Assembly (NCBI RefSeq): GCF_028622115.1
Contig: NZ_CP097263.1
Span: 248,001-312,000 of the forward strand
Source: Kutzneria chonburiensis
GTDB taxonomy: Bacteria; Actinomycetota; Actinomycetes; Mycobacteriales; Pseudonocardiaceae
Direction: 5' to 3'
DNA: 64,000 nucleotides
Below, piece by piece: positions 1-8,485 of the stretch (position 1 is its first letter; every line of letters begins with the position of its first letter). The notes beneath the pieces were generated by a model that did not search any database, had not been told where the DNA came from, and was given only the letters and a program-made list of their open reading frames with translations. Both the position numbers and the translations under genes were made by a program.

Positions 1-224
1 TGTACGGCACCGGCAGCTATGCGGACCGTCGCTACCGGCGCCGACTCGCGGCCCTGGTGGAACCGTTGGTGCGCAAGCACGGACTCGCGCCCAAGGTCGC
101 CAGGGACGCCCCGTCCGGCGTGCCCGGCGCGGACCAGGACGCGACCTGGCCGGCCGGGGCGCTGCCGGTCGACGCGGTGGCCCCTGCCCACCGCGTCGAC
201 CAGGAGCAGCTCACTCTGCTGTAG
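1..224 (+). CDS. C-terminal end of a radical SAM protein (Rv2578c-like), partial
   Basis: The reading frame enters from the left edge and stops at a TAG ending at 224, leaving 73 visible residues. It opens with YGTGSYADRRYRRRLAALVE and continues with a short basic helix and LVRKHGL. That pattern matches, from memory, the extreme C-terminus of the Rv2578c family of radical SAM proteins (spore-photoproduct-lyase-like), where a tyrosine/glycine-rich segment precedes a final helix and a disordered tail. The catalytic CxxxCxxC region lies outside the window, so the enzymatic assignment rests only on this tail. The gene converges on the DUF574 methyltransferase, with three bases between the two stop codons. 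Confidence 0.55.
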   Translation, partial: YGTGSYADRRYRRRLAALVEPLVRKHGLAPKVARDAPSGVPGADQDATWPAGALPVDAVAPAHRVDQEQLTLL

Positions 225-227
225 GAC

Positions 228-1043
228 TTACGGCTTGCGGCCGATGCCGCCGACGATGCAGTACTGCACCGGGTCCATCGGCCGGATCTGCGGGCCGTCC
301 GGCCACCAGCGCACGCACTCGACCACGCCCGGCTCCACCATCTCCAGGCCGGGGAACATGCCCTCGATCTCGGCCCTGGTGCGGAACACGCCGCTGCCCA
401 TCGGGCTGTGCACGAACATGTCCTCCATGCGGCGGGCCAGCTCGTTGTACTCCTCCGACTCGGGGTCGAAGAAGTGGCTGATGCCCACGTACGAGCCCGA
501 CGGCAGCGCGTCAACGTAGGTCTGCATGATCTCGTGCACCCGGTCGCCGGTGTAGTGGTGCAGGGTGCCCATGTGGAACAGGGCCAGCGGCTCGTTGAAG
601 TCGATGTACTTGCGCACCACCTCGTCCTGCAGCACCGACTCCGGGTCGAAGATGTCGGCCGCGCTGAAGTGGGTCTGGTCGTTCTCCTCCAGCAGCGCGC
701 GGCCGTGCGCGATCACCACCGGGTCGTTGTCCACGTAGACGACCTTGGAGTCCGGGCTGAGCCGCTGCGCCACCTGGTGCGTGTTCTCCGCCGTGGGCAG
801 GCCGGATCCGCAGTCGAGGTACTGCGTGATGTTGGTCTGGCTGGCGATGAACCGGGTCGCGCGGATCAGGAAGTTCCGGTTGTCGATGGCGAGCAGCGCG
901 GCCTCGGGCGCGACCGACTTCACCCGCCGGAACACCTCCCGGTCGACCTCGTAGTTGTCCTTCCCGTTCAGGAAGGCGTCGTACACGCGGGCAATGCTGG
1001 CCTTGGTCGTGTCGATGTGCACTGGTGCTTTGGGAGTGGGCAT
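228..1043 (-). CDS. DUF574-type SAM-dependent methyltransferase
   Basis: A 271-residue protein of the actinobacterial Methyltransf_19 (DUF574) family. The N-terminal HIDTTKASIARVYDAFLNGK is the family signature, followed by a SAM-binding glycine motif (YLDCGSGLPT) and an aspartate-bearing strand (VVYVDNDPVV). The substrate is unknown for the family. I chose the ATG at 1043 rather than the longer frame to 1109 because GAGG sits five bases upstream and the family begins close to this point. The gene is divergent from the XRE/DUF5753 regulator at 1263. In actinomycetes these two families often neighbour each other, so control by that regulator is a reasonable inference. Confidence 0.88.
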   Translation of the reverse strand: MPTPKAPVHIDTTKASIARVYDAFLNGKDNYEVDREVFRRVKSVAPEAALLAIDNRNFLIRATRFIASQTNITQYLDCGSGLPTAENTHQVAQRLSPDSKVVYVDNDPVVIAHGRALLEENDQTHFSAADIFDPESVLQDEVVRKYIDFNEPLALFHMGTLHHYTGDRVHEIMQTYVDALPSGSYVGISHFFDPESEEYNELARRMEDMFVHSPMGSGVFRTRAEIEGMFPGLEMVEPGVVECVRWWPDGPQIRPMDPVQYCIVGGIGRKP

Positions 1044-1262
1044 CTCCGCCTCGCAGACCGTCAGGGTGGTTCCGACAACCGAGCGAGTAAGCCTATTGGT
1101 GCCCGACAACTGCGGTAAACGGCGGTGCGCTGTCGGGCTCGGCCTGCCTCGGTGTACGTTGAGTAGTCGGGTTCGCCGGCAAAAGGCCCTGATGGAAGCG
1201 CTTGGGGAGGGGCCGGCGAGCAGGGCGGACCCGGGTGCTGGAGGCGTAAGGGAGGAGCCGGA

Positions 1263-2168
1263 ATGGGCGCGATTGACCCCACCAATTCATCCGAAAGTGG
1301 TAACGGCCGCTCGGTTGATCACGGTGCTGGGCCGACCGCGCGGCGGATCGTGCTCGGTTCACAGCTGCGCCGGCTGCGGGAGGCGGCCGAGATCACCAGG
1401 GCCGACGCCGGCTACGCCATCCGCGGCTCCGAGTCCAAGATCAGCCGGCTCGAGCTGGGGCGGGTCAGCTTCAAGGAGCGCGACGTCGCCGATCTCCTGT
1501 CGCTGTACGGCGTGGACGATCCGGGGGAGCGCGAGGTCTTCCTCGAGATGGTCAAGCGGTCCAACGAGCCCGGGTGGTGGCACCGGTTCACCGACCTGAT
1601 GCCCGACTGGTTCCAGGACTACGTCGGCCTCGAGGAGTCCGCGGCCCGGATCCAGACGTACGAGGCGCAGTTCGTGCCGGGCCTGTTGCAGACCGAGGAC
1701 TACGCGCGGGCCATCGCCACGCGCGGCCGGCCCGAGGCGGCCAGCGACGTCGTCGAGCGGCGGGTGCGGCTGCGGTTGAAGCGGCAGGAGCTGCTGACCA
1801 GGCCCAACGCGCCGCGGCTGTGGGCCGTGCTCGACGAGTCGGTGCTGCACCGGCCCATCGGCGGCAAGGAGGTGATGCGGGCGCAGCTGAAGCGGCTGAT
1901 CGAGTTCACCAAGCGGCCCAACATCACCATTCAGGTGGTTCCGTTCGATCTGAGCGGGTACGCGGCCGAGGGATCCTTCACAATGCTGCGCTTCGCCGAG
2001 CCGGAGCTGCCCAACCTGGTCTACATCGAGCACCTGACCGGGGCGCTGTACCTGGACAAGCGGCAGGAGATCGAGCAGTACAGCCGGGTCGTCGACCGGC
2101 TGATGGTCGACGCCGAGACCCCTGAGCGCAGCCGTCGTTCGCTGGGCGAAGTCATGGACGCCCTTTAG
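1263..2168 (+). CDS. XRE-family regulator with DUF5753 domain
   Basis: A 301-residue protein with an N-terminal helix-turn-helix (about residues 28-85, including LGSQLRRLREAAEITRADAG and SKISRLELGR) followed by the DUF5753 ligand/partner domain (about 100-285, with WFQDYVGLEESAARIQTYEA and QFVPGLLQTEDYARA). This architecture is very abundant in Streptomyces and Pseudonocardiaceae and is usually tied to small DUF397 or DUF574 partners, probably as a DNA-binding transcription factor; specific targets are mostly unknown. A GGGAGGAG ribosome-binding site precedes the ATG. The divergent DUF574 gene is the natural partner candidate. No DUF397 partner is visible downstream. Confidence 0.9.
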   Translation: MGAIDPTNSSESGNGRSVDHGAGPTARRIVLGSQLRRLREAAEITRADAGYAIRGSESKISRLELGRVSFKERDVADLLSLYGVDDPGEREVFLEMVKRSNEPGWWHRFTDLMPDWFQDYVGLEESAARIQTYEAQFVPGLLQTEDYARAIATRGRPEAASDVVERRVRLRLKRQELLTRPNAPRLWAVLDESVLHRPIGGKEVMRAQLKRLIEFTKRPNITIQVVPFDLSGYAAEGSFTMLRFAEPELPNLVYIEHLTGALYLDKRQEIEQYSRVVDRLMVDAETPERSRRSLGEVMDAL

Positions 2169-2213
2169 CTTTCGCGCGGAAGATCACCCCACCGGCCCAA
2201 CTTGCGAGTCGCG

Positions 2214-2269
2214 CAGATGCACGTGCATGTGAGCGTGCTAGTGTGACGCAGCGCTCAGATGCACGTGCA
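2214..2269. promoter_or_regulatory. Paired TGCACGTGCA palindromes (putative operator)
   Basis: The 14-mer CAGATGCACGTGCA occurs at 2214-2227 and again at 2256-2269. Each copy contains the perfect ten-base palindrome TGCACGTGCA. Their centres are 42 bp apart, four helical turns, which suits cooperative binding of a dimeric regulator on one DNA face. The pair lies just upstream of the small coupled genes at 2307 and 2414 and downstream of the XRE regulator, which is one possible binder. I know of no named regulator for this sequence. Confidence 0.5.
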
Positions 2270-2306
2270 GCTGCAAGCCCGAATGCAAGTCTGGAGGGTG
2301 GGGAGC

Positions 2307-2417
2307 ATGGCCGACGTAGCCGGTGCCGGCTCTCCGGGGACCGCTGCCCGGTGCACGAGCGCGCCCAGCTCCCGCTACCAGGGCCGTGATCGCGGCTGCC
2401 CCGGAGGACGGCGATGA
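2307..2417 (+). CDS. Small ORF (36 aa) translationally coupled to the next gene
   Basis: An ATG at 2307 follows a strong purine-rich site (GGAGGGTGGGGAGC) and opens a 36-codon frame beginning MADVAGAGSPGTAARC and ending in GCPGGRR. Its TGA stop overlaps the ATG of the 108-residue gene at 2414 in an ATGA junction. The good ribosome-binding site, position just after the paired palindromes and stop/start overlap suggest a real upstream cistron or a leader peptide that controls translation of the next gene. I recognise no family. It could also be a chance frame within a leader. Confidence 0.4.
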   Translation: MADVAGAGSPGTAARCTSAPSSRYQGRDRGCPGGRR

Positions 2418-2740
2418 CCGCACCCAGCTCCACCGACCTACGCCTGGCCGAACTGGTCAGCCGTGGCTTCCGGTTCATGCATCCCCGCAACCCCGACGGC
2501 CACGTCGTCGCCGTGATCGGCGTGCGGGCCCACCACAACGTCATCGACGTCGTGTGGCTGCGCGGTGAGGACGACGTCATCGCCACCCGGATGCCGGGCG
2601 ACGAGACCAACTTCCTCACGCCGGCCCGCATCATCTGGCGCTCCTCCGGCACCGCCGGCGAGGTACTGGACGAGCTGCTCGGCCTGCCCGACGACCGCAC
2701 CCCCGGCACCGTCCTGCTCCGCCACGCCGTCGCCAGCTGA
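2414..2740 (+). CDS. Conserved-looking hypothetical protein, 108 aa
   Basis: A small soluble protein with alternating hydrophobic strands (HVVAVIGVRAHHNVIDVVWLR) and a second half containing DETNFLTPARIIWR. There is no signal peptide or membrane segment. The frame shows strong GC3 bias and a GGAGGA site seven bases before the ATG, so it is very likely coding. I do not recognise the family. The start overlaps the stop of the 36-residue frame upstream. Nothing in the neighbourhood fixes its role beyond probable shared control by the palindromes at 2214-2269. Confidence 0.6.
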   Translation: MTAPSSTDLRLAELVSRGFRFMHPRNPDGHVVAVIGVRAHHNVIDVVWLRGEDDVIATRMPGDETNFLTPARIIWRSSGTAGEVLDELLGLPDDRTPGTVLLRHAVAS

Positions 2741-2837
2741 GCTGTTCGGAACGGACCATTCCTCGACTCGGAGTTTGGCAACGGCGCTTTCATGGCGCCG
2801 CCCGGCCGCCGCGGCGGGCTCGAACTACCATCGCCCG

Positions 2838-3835
2838 ATGACCGCGGTGCGCCGGATCAAGATCATCGCCACCGGCCTCGCGCTCGTGTTGCTCGCCGTT
2901 GAACTCTGGTACGGGGCGCCCGCTCTCGCCGCCGCGCTCGCCCACCTTCGGACGCCGAACTGGCCGTTGCTCGGTCTTGCCGTGGTCGCCGATCTGGGCT
3001 CGATGGGCCTGTTCGCCCGCATGCAGCGCCGTCTGCTGCGCGCCGCCGGCACGCTCGTGCCGATCCAGCGGGCCGTCGCCCTCGCCTACGCCGCCCATTC
3101 CCTGAGCGTCACTCTTCCAGGTGGTCCCGTCTTCTCGACCGCGTTCAACTTCTCGCAGATGCGGCGATTCGGGGCGACACCCGCCGTCGCGTCCTGGGCT
3201 GTCGCCGTCAGCGGCACGCTGTCCACCGGCACGTTGATCCTCATCGGCGCCGTCGGCGGTGTGCTGGCCCGTGGCGGTCATGGCTGGCTCGCGTTGGCCG
3301 GCGACGTCATCGTGGCCATCGGGCTCGCCGTCTGCCTGCGTACCTTCGTGCAGCACCCCAATTGGCTGCTTTGGTTGTGCGGCAAGGTGTTGACCGGTTT
3401 CGCGCGGATTACCGGTCGGTCTGTCGAGCGTGGCAACCGGTTGGTCAGCGGCGCCGTCGAGCAGCTGTCCGTGATCCGCATGTCCACCCGGGACCTTCGC
3501 ATCGCCATGGCTTTCGCCGCCGGCAACTGGCTGCTCGACGCCGTCTGCTTCGGCCTCTGCTGCGTCGCCGCCGGCGTTCCCGGCCTTTCCGTCGCCCAGA
3601 TCTTCATCGCCTACACCGCCGGCATGGCCGCCGCCAGCTTCCCCCTCGTCCCCGGCGGCCTCGGCGTCGTGGACGGCGCCCTCATCCTCGGCCTCGCCGC
3701 CGGCGGCACCCTCTCGACGACGCCGTCGCCGGCGTCATCCTCTACCGCCTCATCAGCCTCGTCCTGGTGATCGGCGTCGGCTGGGTCCTGTGGGCCGTCC
3801 TCCGTCGCCGCCACGAAGCCCTGATCGCCGACTGA
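2838..3835 (+). pseudogene. Lysylphosphatidylglycerol-synthase-TM (UPF0104) membrane protein, frameshifted
   Basis: From the ATG at 2838 the frame encodes a polytopic membrane protein of the LPG_synthase_TM/UPF0104 family, with SLSVTLPGGPVFSTAFNFSQ and the C-terminal FPLVPGGLGVVDGALILGL signature. After that motif the frame turns into an Ser/Thr/Pro-rich out-of-frame tail ending at 3770. The expected last helix, AVAGVILYRLISLVLVIGVG, is in another frame and ends at 3835. Adding one C to the CCC run at 3709-3711 gives a continuous 332-residue protein reading G-G-T-P-L-D-D through the junction. No further damage is visible, so sequencing error is as likely as a real mutation. The family includes flippase-like and glycolipid-linked proteins; the substrate is unknown. 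Confidence 0.8.
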
Positions 3836-3895
3836 CTTTTTGTCAGGGGTGCCTGGTTGCATGGGCAGCAGCATCGGGTGATCGAAGGAGTGAGC

Positions 3896-4237
3896 GTGGG
3901 GGCATGGGGTGCGGGTCCGTTCGACAACGACGACGCCGCCGACTTCGTCGGCGACATCGGCCGGCTGGGTGAGGCCGACCGGCGAGAGGCGTTGCGTGCC
4001 GCATTGACGGCCGCTGTTGCCGAGGAGGGCTATCTCGACGCCGACATCGGGTCGGTCGCGGTTGCCGCGGCCGCCCTCGTGGCGAGTGGCGAGTACGACT
4101 TGGGCGAACTCGTCGAGCAGGCGTTGGACCGCGTGCTCGAGGACGACTCCGAGTTGGCCCAGTTATGGGCGGAGCACGGGGACGCCAATCCGTGGCCGAC
4201 GGAGATCGCGAGGCTGCGTCAGGCGGTCAGCTCCTGA
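3896..4237 (+). CDS. DUF4259 domain protein
   Basis: The 113-residue product begins [17 protein letters not shown], the hallmark N-terminus of DUF4259 proteins, and continues as an all-helical fold with [18 protein letters not shown] near the end. I chose the GTG at 3896 because GAAGGAG lies five bases upstream and because family members start at exactly this point; the longer frame to 3857 adds unrelated residues. The function is unknown for the family. Its last 19 bases overlap the 3' end of the convergent ECF sigma gene, so the two transcripts are antisense at their tails. Confidence 0.85.
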   Translation: MGAWGAGPFDNDDAADFVGDIGRLGEADRREALRAALTAAVAEEGYLDADIGSVAVAAAALVASGEYDLGELVEQALDRVLEDDSELAQLWAEHGDANPWPTEIARLRQAVSS

Positions 4238-5409
4238 AGTCGCCGCGTCAGGAATGCCTGCTCTGTCGCGTTTTCCGTGAGGCCGATGGCCCGGCGGTAG
4301 GCGTCGGCGGCTTCTGTCGGCCGGTCGAGTCGGCGTAGCAGATCGGCTCGGGCCGCGTGGAAGACGTGATAGGCGGGCAGATCCAGGTCGTCGACGATGG
4401 CCAGAGCTGTTGCCGGGCCGGACACCTCGGCGACGGCGACGGCGCGGTGCAGTGCGACGACGGGCGTGGGGGTGAAGTGCATGAGCTGGTCGTAGAGCTG
4501 CACGATCTGGGCCCAGTCGGTCGGCGGATCGCTGTGCACGGCGTTGATCGCGGCCTGGATCTGGTACGGGCCGGGCCGCCGCCAGCCGAGGCAGCGGCGC
4601 ACGATGGCCTGGCCCTCGGCGACGAGGGCGGCGTCCCAGCGTCCGCGGTCCTGGTCGTTGAGCAGCACAAGGTCGCCGGCGGCGGTGGTACGGGCGTCCC
4701 GGCGGGAGTGCACGAGCAGCATCAGCGCCAGCAGGCCCCACACCTCGGGCTCGTCGGGCATCAGCTCGGCCAGCACGCGGGCCAGCCGGACGGCCTCCGT
4801 GCACAGGTCGTCCCGGACCAGTTCGGCGCCGGAGCTCGCGGTGTGCCCCTCGGTGAAGATCAGGTACAGCACCGCGAGCACCGCCCGCAGCCGGTCCGGC
4901 AGATCGGCGTCGCGCGGCACCCGGTAGGGGATGCCGGCATCGCGGATCTTGGCCTTCGCCCGCACGATCCGTTGCGCCATGGTCTTTTCCGGCACCAGGA
5001 ACGCCTTCGCGATCTCCGGCGTCCCGAGGCCGCCGAGCAGCCGCAGCGTCAGCGCCACCCGTGCCGCCGGGGCCAACGCCGGGTGGCAGCACGTGAAGAT
5101 CAGCCGCAGCCGCTCGTCACGCACGGGTCCCTCCTCAACCGGATCCTCCGCGGCGTGCAGCAGTGCCGCCTGGGCGTGCTTGTCCTGCCTTGACGCCTCT
5201 CGCCGCAGGCGGTCGATCGCCGCGTTGCGGGCCGTCGTGATGATCCAGCCCGCCGGGCTCGGCGGCTCGCCCTGCTCAGGCCACTTGCGGACCGCCGTCG
5301 CGAAGGCTTCCTGCACGGCCTCTTCCGCGATGTCGATGTCACCGAACGTCCTGATGAGCACCGACACCGCCCGCCCGTACTCCGCCGCGAAGACCCGCTC
5401 GATGCTCAC
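4219..5409 (-). CDS. ECF42-type RNA polymerase sigma factor with TPR-like C-terminal extension
   Basis: A 396-residue sigma factor. Region 2 includes [19 protein letters not shown] and [18 protein letters not shown]; region 4 contains the helix-turn-helix [19 protein letters not shown]. After about residue 180 comes the DUF6596/tetratricopeptide-like extension typical of the ECF42 group ([28 protein letters not shown]). ECF42 proteins are known to pair with DGPF (YciI-type) proteins and to need the C-terminal extension for activity in place of a classic anti-sigma factor. Here the GTG start overlaps the stop of the DGPF gene (GTGA), giving translational coupling. Target genes cannot be told from the sequence. 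Confidence 0.93.
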   Translation of the reverse strand: MSIERVFAAEYGRAVSVLIRTFGDIDIAEEAVQEAFATAVRKWPEQGEPPSPAGWIITTARNAAIDRLRREASRQDKHAQAALLHAAEDPVEEGPVRDERLRLIFTCCHPALAPAARVALTLRLLGGLGTPEIAKAFLVPEKTMAQRIVRAKAKIRDAGIPYRVPRDADLPDRLRAVLAVLYLIFTEGHTASSGAELVRDDLCTEAVRLARVLAELMPDEPEVWGLLALMLLVHSRRDARTTAAGDLVLLNDQDRGRWDAALVAEGQAIVRRCLGWRRPGPYQIQAAINAVHSDPPTDWAQIVQLYDQLMHFTPTPVVALHRAVAVAEVSGPATALAIVDDLDLPAYHVFHAARADLLRRLDRPTEAADAYRRAIGLTENATEQAFLTRRLQELTA

Positions 5410-5744
5410 TGGAACGGTCGGACCTCGATCGGCAACGTCGTCGCCGCCGCCAACTTGCGTCCCCACACCAGTGCCTCGTCCAGGTCCGCTGCCTGCACGA
5501 TCGTCAAGCCGCCCAGGTGTTCCTTGCCCTCCACGTACGGGCCGTCCGTCATGCCGACCTCGTCGTCCCGCACCCGGATCACGGTGGCCGTGTCCGGCGG
5601 GAACAGGCCGCCGTCGAACACCCACGCCCCCTTCGCCCGCATCTCCTCGTTCAGTGCCGTCAGCGCCGTCATGATCGGCCCCAGCACCTCCGGTCCCGGG
5701 ATCGGGCCGTCCGGCTGGTACACGCTGAGCAGGTACTTCTTCAT
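5406..5744 (-). CDS. DGPF (YCII-related) domain protein, ECF42 partner
   Basis: A 112-residue protein starting [19 protein letters not shown] and containing [18 protein letters not shown], the DGPF/YCII-related signature. An AAGGAGG site sits eight bases before the ATG at 5744. The gene is first in a two-gene operon with the ECF42 sigma factor, its stop codon overlapping the sigma start. In characterised cases DGPF genes are both operon partners and regulatory targets of the ECF42 sigma factor, and their biochemical role is unresolved. Confidence 0.93.
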   Translation of the reverse strand: MKKYLLSVYQPDGPIPGPEVLGPIMTALTALNEEMRAKGAWVFDGGLFPPDTATVIRVRDDEVGMTDGPYVEGKEHLGGLTIVQAADLDEALVWGRKLAAATTLPIEVRPFQ

Positions 5745-5821
5745 GGTGAGCGCCTCCTTGAGGTGGATTCTCACCCCCTACACGAACGGCCCGCACGCCG
5801 ATCGACACCCGCGTGGGATTT

Positions 5822-6427
5822 CTATCGGCTGAACCGGTCGCTCGTGAGGCGCCCGGCCGGCAGCTTCCGTCCGCACAACACGAGGAGCAGGTCCTGGGCG
5901 CTGCCGTGCAGCGGCTCCCCGTCGCCGTAGGTCCAGTCGAGGTCGTCGGCCACCAGCCGCACCCCGTCGAGGTCCACGCCGAAGAACCCGACCGCCCGGG
6001 CATTGATCCCGTCCATCACGGCCCGCATCCGCTCCCTCGGCACCGGCTTGTCGACACCCAGCGCCACCGTGATGTCCAGGCCGTGGATCACGTCGTGCGA
6101 CAGCGCCCCGACAAAACCGCCGCCCGGCGGCTTCCATGCGTGCTCCGCGTTGTCCCTCATGCTCGCGACAAGGTCGTTCACGGACATGGCTTCCGCATCA
6201 CGCCGCGCCGTCGTGTCCGCCATGCGGTTCACGTCGCCTCGCGCCTTCAGCATCGCCAGCGCGAACCGTGGCATCGACGTGCGAAACGGCATCGTCAGGT
6301 GCGCCACCACCTCGCGTACCCGCCACCCTGCACACAGCGTCGCCGCGTCCCACTCCCGCTCCGACAGCCCCGCCAGCAGTTCCGCCAGCTCACGCCGCTG
6401 ATCCGCGATCATCGTCCTGATGTCCAT
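5822..6427 (-). CDS. Maleylpyruvate isomerase family (mycothiol-dependent type) protein
   Basis: A 201-residue helical protein of the MDMPI/DinB fold. The N-terminal part has [16 protein letters not shown], where the histidine near residue 43 is one of the usual three metal ligands, and [20 protein letters not shown] supplies the others. The family includes mycothiol-dependent maleylpyruvate isomerase and many uncharacterised detoxification or bacillithiol/mycothiol S-transferase relatives. The substrate is not predictable here. It stands alone, 77 bases upstream in sequence from the DGPF gene and reading the same way. Confidence 0.85.
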   Translation of the reverse strand: MDIRTMIADQRRELAELLAGLSEREWDAATLCAGWRVREVVAHLTMPFRTSMPRFALAMLKARGDVNRMADTTARRDAEAMSVNDLVASMRDNAEHAWKPPGGGFVGALSHDVIHGLDITVALGVDKPVPRERMRAVMDGINARAVGFFGVDLDGVRLVADDLDWTYGDGEPLHGSAQDLLLVLCGRKLPAGRLTSDRFSR

Positions 6428-6471
6428 CGGGCTCCGTCCCTCGGTGTCATCAGACGTCGAACGGGATCGAG

Positions 6472-6912
6472 CTACTCGGACGTCCGGAACTCCGCGATGT
6501 CACGAAAGGTGGCGCGAAGCCCGGATGCCGCCGAGCCGAAGAGCTGCTCGTCGAGCGACTGTGCCTGTTCGATGGCATCCCGGGCCACGGCACGGCCCTT
6601 CGGGGTCAGGCTCACGCGGAGCGAACGGGCGTTGGACTCGTTGGCCTGTCGGGTGATCAAGCCCTGGTCCTGGAGGACGCGGATGACGCGGGAGGTCATT
6701 TGACGGTCGGTGCCGGCACCGTCGGCGACCTGCTGCTGGGTGGGCGGGCCGTCGACGTGCTCCAGCCAACCGGCGGTAGCCAGCACCATGAACTGCGTGG
6801 GCGTCAGGCCCAGCGGGCGCAGCCGGGCGTCCAACTCGGCCCGCCAGGTCAACGCGGCGTGGTGCAGCCAGAACCCAGCCGACAGCATCGGGCCCGACTC
6901 CTCACGCGGCAT
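6472..6912 (-). CDS. MarR-family transcriptional regulator
   Basis: A 146-residue winged-helix protein with the MarR layout: dimerisation helices at both ends, LTPTQFMVLATAGWLE leading into the helix-turn-helix (TQQQVADGAGTDRQMTSRVI) and the wing motif GLITRQANESNARSLRVSLT. Its ATG overlaps the end of the SRPBCC gene by 11 bases, so the two form one transcription unit. The twin palindrome at 7342-7382 lies directly upstream of that unit and is the obvious autoregulatory operator. MarR proteins typically release such sites on binding a small aromatic or oxidant. Confidence 0.92.
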   Translation of the reverse strand: MPREESGPMLSAGFWLHHAALTWRAELDARLRPLGLTPTQFMVLATAGWLEHVDGPPTQQQVADGAGTDRQMTSRVIRVLQDQGLITRQANESNARSLRVSLTPKGRAVARDAIEQAQSLDEQLFGSAASGLRATFRDIAEFRTSE

Positions 6913-7330
6913 GGCGTCGGGCCGCCTCTCGCTCCAGCGCGGTGAACGTCTTCAGCATGTCGGCCCGCATGCGCCGGCCGAAGTAGAAGCGAAACAGCGG
7001 CGCGAGCGGCCCGTAGACCCGCACTGTCTTGACGCAGCGGATTTTCCCGTCGCCGCGCGGCTCGAAGGTGTTCGTCCCGGCGATCTTCCCGCCGGGCAGG
7101 CCGCATTCCGACGCCCAACTCCGGAGCGGGACGACGTCGGTGATGGTCCAGTCCGTTGCGGGGCCGCCGTGCGGCTTGGACCAGCCGGTCGTGCCCGCCT
7201 CGAACGGCCCGTCCAGCCGGGCGGCCTGCTCGTGCGGATCCCAGGCCGGCCACCCGTTGACGTCGGCGACCACGGCCCAGGCCGTGGCCGCGTCGGCGGT
7301 GATCTCCGCCTGCGCGCTGAACTCGTACAT
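6902..7330 (-). CDS. SRPBCC-family (START-like) protein
   Basis: A 142-residue protein of the polyketide-cyclase/SRPBCC hydrophobic-pocket fold, starting MYEFSAQAEITADAATAWAV and containing the typical VNGWPAWDPHEQAARLDGPF segment and a final long helix (LKTFTALEREAARRH). I chose the ATG at 7330, which follows GGGAGGACAC, rather than the ATG at 7342 that lies inside the operator. These proteins bind lipids or aromatic ligands; the substrate is unknown. It is translationally coupled to the MarR regulator and sits downstream of the MFS gene. Confidence 0.88.
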   Translation of the reverse strand: MYEFSAQAEITADAATAWAVVADVNGWPAWDPHEQAARLDGPFEAGTTGWSKPHGGPATDWTITDVVPLRSWASECGLPGGKIAGTNTFEPRGDGKIRCVKTVRVYGPLAPLFRFYFGRRMRADMLKTFTALEREAARRHAA

Positions 7331-7341
7331 GTGTCCTCCCA

Positions 7342-7382
7342 TTGGTGTCGCGACACCAACCTACTTGGTGTCGCGACACCAT
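7342..7382. promoter_or_regulatory. Twin 18-bp palindromic operator, probably for the MarR regulator
   Basis: TTGGTGTCGCGACACCAA at 7342-7359 is a perfect 18-base palindrome. A second copy, differing only in its last base, lies at 7365-7382; the two centres are 23 bp apart. They flank the stop codon of the MFS gene and precede the SRPBCC-MarR unit. The second copy is coding: it specifies WCRDTK, the last residues of the MFS protein. Size and symmetry fit a MarR-type dimer site; binding is inferred, not shown. Confidence 0.8.
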
Positions 7383-8482
7383 GCAACGCTCGCGGCGGCG
7401 ACCAGCACCAGTCCGGGCAGGACCAGCAGGCTCAGCCGGAGTCCGACGGCCTGCGCCAGGGCCCCGCTGACCAGCGGACCGACGATCTGGCCGAGGCCGG
7501 CGACCGTGAGGATCTCGCCGAGGGCCTGGTCGGCGGTGCGATGACTGGCGCTGACGTGCAGGGCCGAGGCCAGCGGGAACGTGCCACCGATGCCGATGCC
7601 GGCCACGGCGAGCCCGATCGTCGCGACGGTGGCGTTGGTGGCCGTCAGCAGAATGGGGGAGCCGACCAGCGCGGCGGCCAGGGACAGTTGGAGCACGACC
7701 GCGGTGGACAGCCGGCGCGCCAGCCGGCTGGCCAGCAGTCGGCCGACGAGATTGGCCGCGTACAGGGCGCTGACCAGGGCGACGGACGTGTCCTGGGCGA
7801 TGCCGACGTCGTCGTGCAGGTAGCTGGCGGCCCAGAAGCTGAGGGTGAACTCCAGGGCCACCACGGCGAAGATCGTCAACAGCGAGCGGCCCGGCCGGTG
7901 ACGGTCGGCGGCGGCGCGCGCTGGCGGGCTCGCCGCCGGCAGTTTGATGGACGCCATGGCCGCCGCGGCGGCGACAACCACCACGGCGACCAGCGCGAAG
8001 GAGAACCGCCAGGTCAGCCACGTGGCGGCGCAGGCGCTGACCACCACCGGCGTCAGGATGCCGGCGAGGCTGACCGAGATCTCGCCTTCCGTCATGGCGA
8101 TGACGCGGTGAACGTGGTGCAGGTCCGACAGCAGCGCCCACATCCGGATCAGCGCCGTGGTGGCGAACGCGCTCAGCAGCAGCGCCGCCATGAGCGTTGC
8201 CGCGAACACCTGGCCGTAGCCGAGCAGCAGGGCCGCGGCCGCCGCCCCGATGAGGCCGACGACCGTCGCCAGCCGTCTCGGCACCGTCCAGCGGCTGGCC
8301 AGGACGCCGGCGGTGATGCCGCCGACGGCGAAGGCCACCTGGTGCAGCGCGCCGACGACGTACGAGATCTGCTCGGTTTCGCGCAGGTACGGCAGCGCCG
8401 GTCCGAGCAGCGCGTTGACGGCGCCGAACGCGAACAGTGCGGCGAAGCAGACCCAGGTCGCGGTGTCACGGCGATAGCTCAC
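7361..8482 (-). CDS. MFS transporter
   Basis: A 373-residue membrane protein with about twelve hydrophobic segments in two halves separated by a polar loop (PPARAAADRHRPGRS, near residue 185). The first half carries VLASRWTVPRRLATVVGLIG, the MFS loop 2-3 motif, and the second half LLASRLARRLSTAVVLQL repeats it. The length is slightly short for MFS. It starts with GTG three bases after the amidohydrolase stop. The cargo is unknown; proximity to a MarR regulator suggests efflux of a small organic compound. Its final codons lie inside one of the twin palindromes. Confidence 0.88.
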   Translation of the reverse strand: MSYRRDTATWVCFAALFAFGAVNALLGPALPYLRETEQISYVVGALHQVAFAVGGITAGVLASRWTVPRRLATVVGLIGAAAAALLLGYGQVFAATLMAALLLSAFATTALIRMWALLSDLHHVHRVIAMTEGEISVSLAGILTPVVVSACAATWLTWRFSFALVAVVVVAAAAAMASIKLPAASPPARAAADRHRPGRSLLTIFAVVALEFTLSFWAASYLHDDVGIAQDTSVALVSALYAANLVGRLLASRLARRLSTAVVLQLSLAAALVGSPILLTATNATVATIGLAVAGIGIGGTFPLASALHVSASHRTADQALGEILTVAGLGQIVGPLVSGALAQAVGLRLSLLVLPGLVLVAAASVAWCRDTK

Positions 8483-8485
8483 CGC

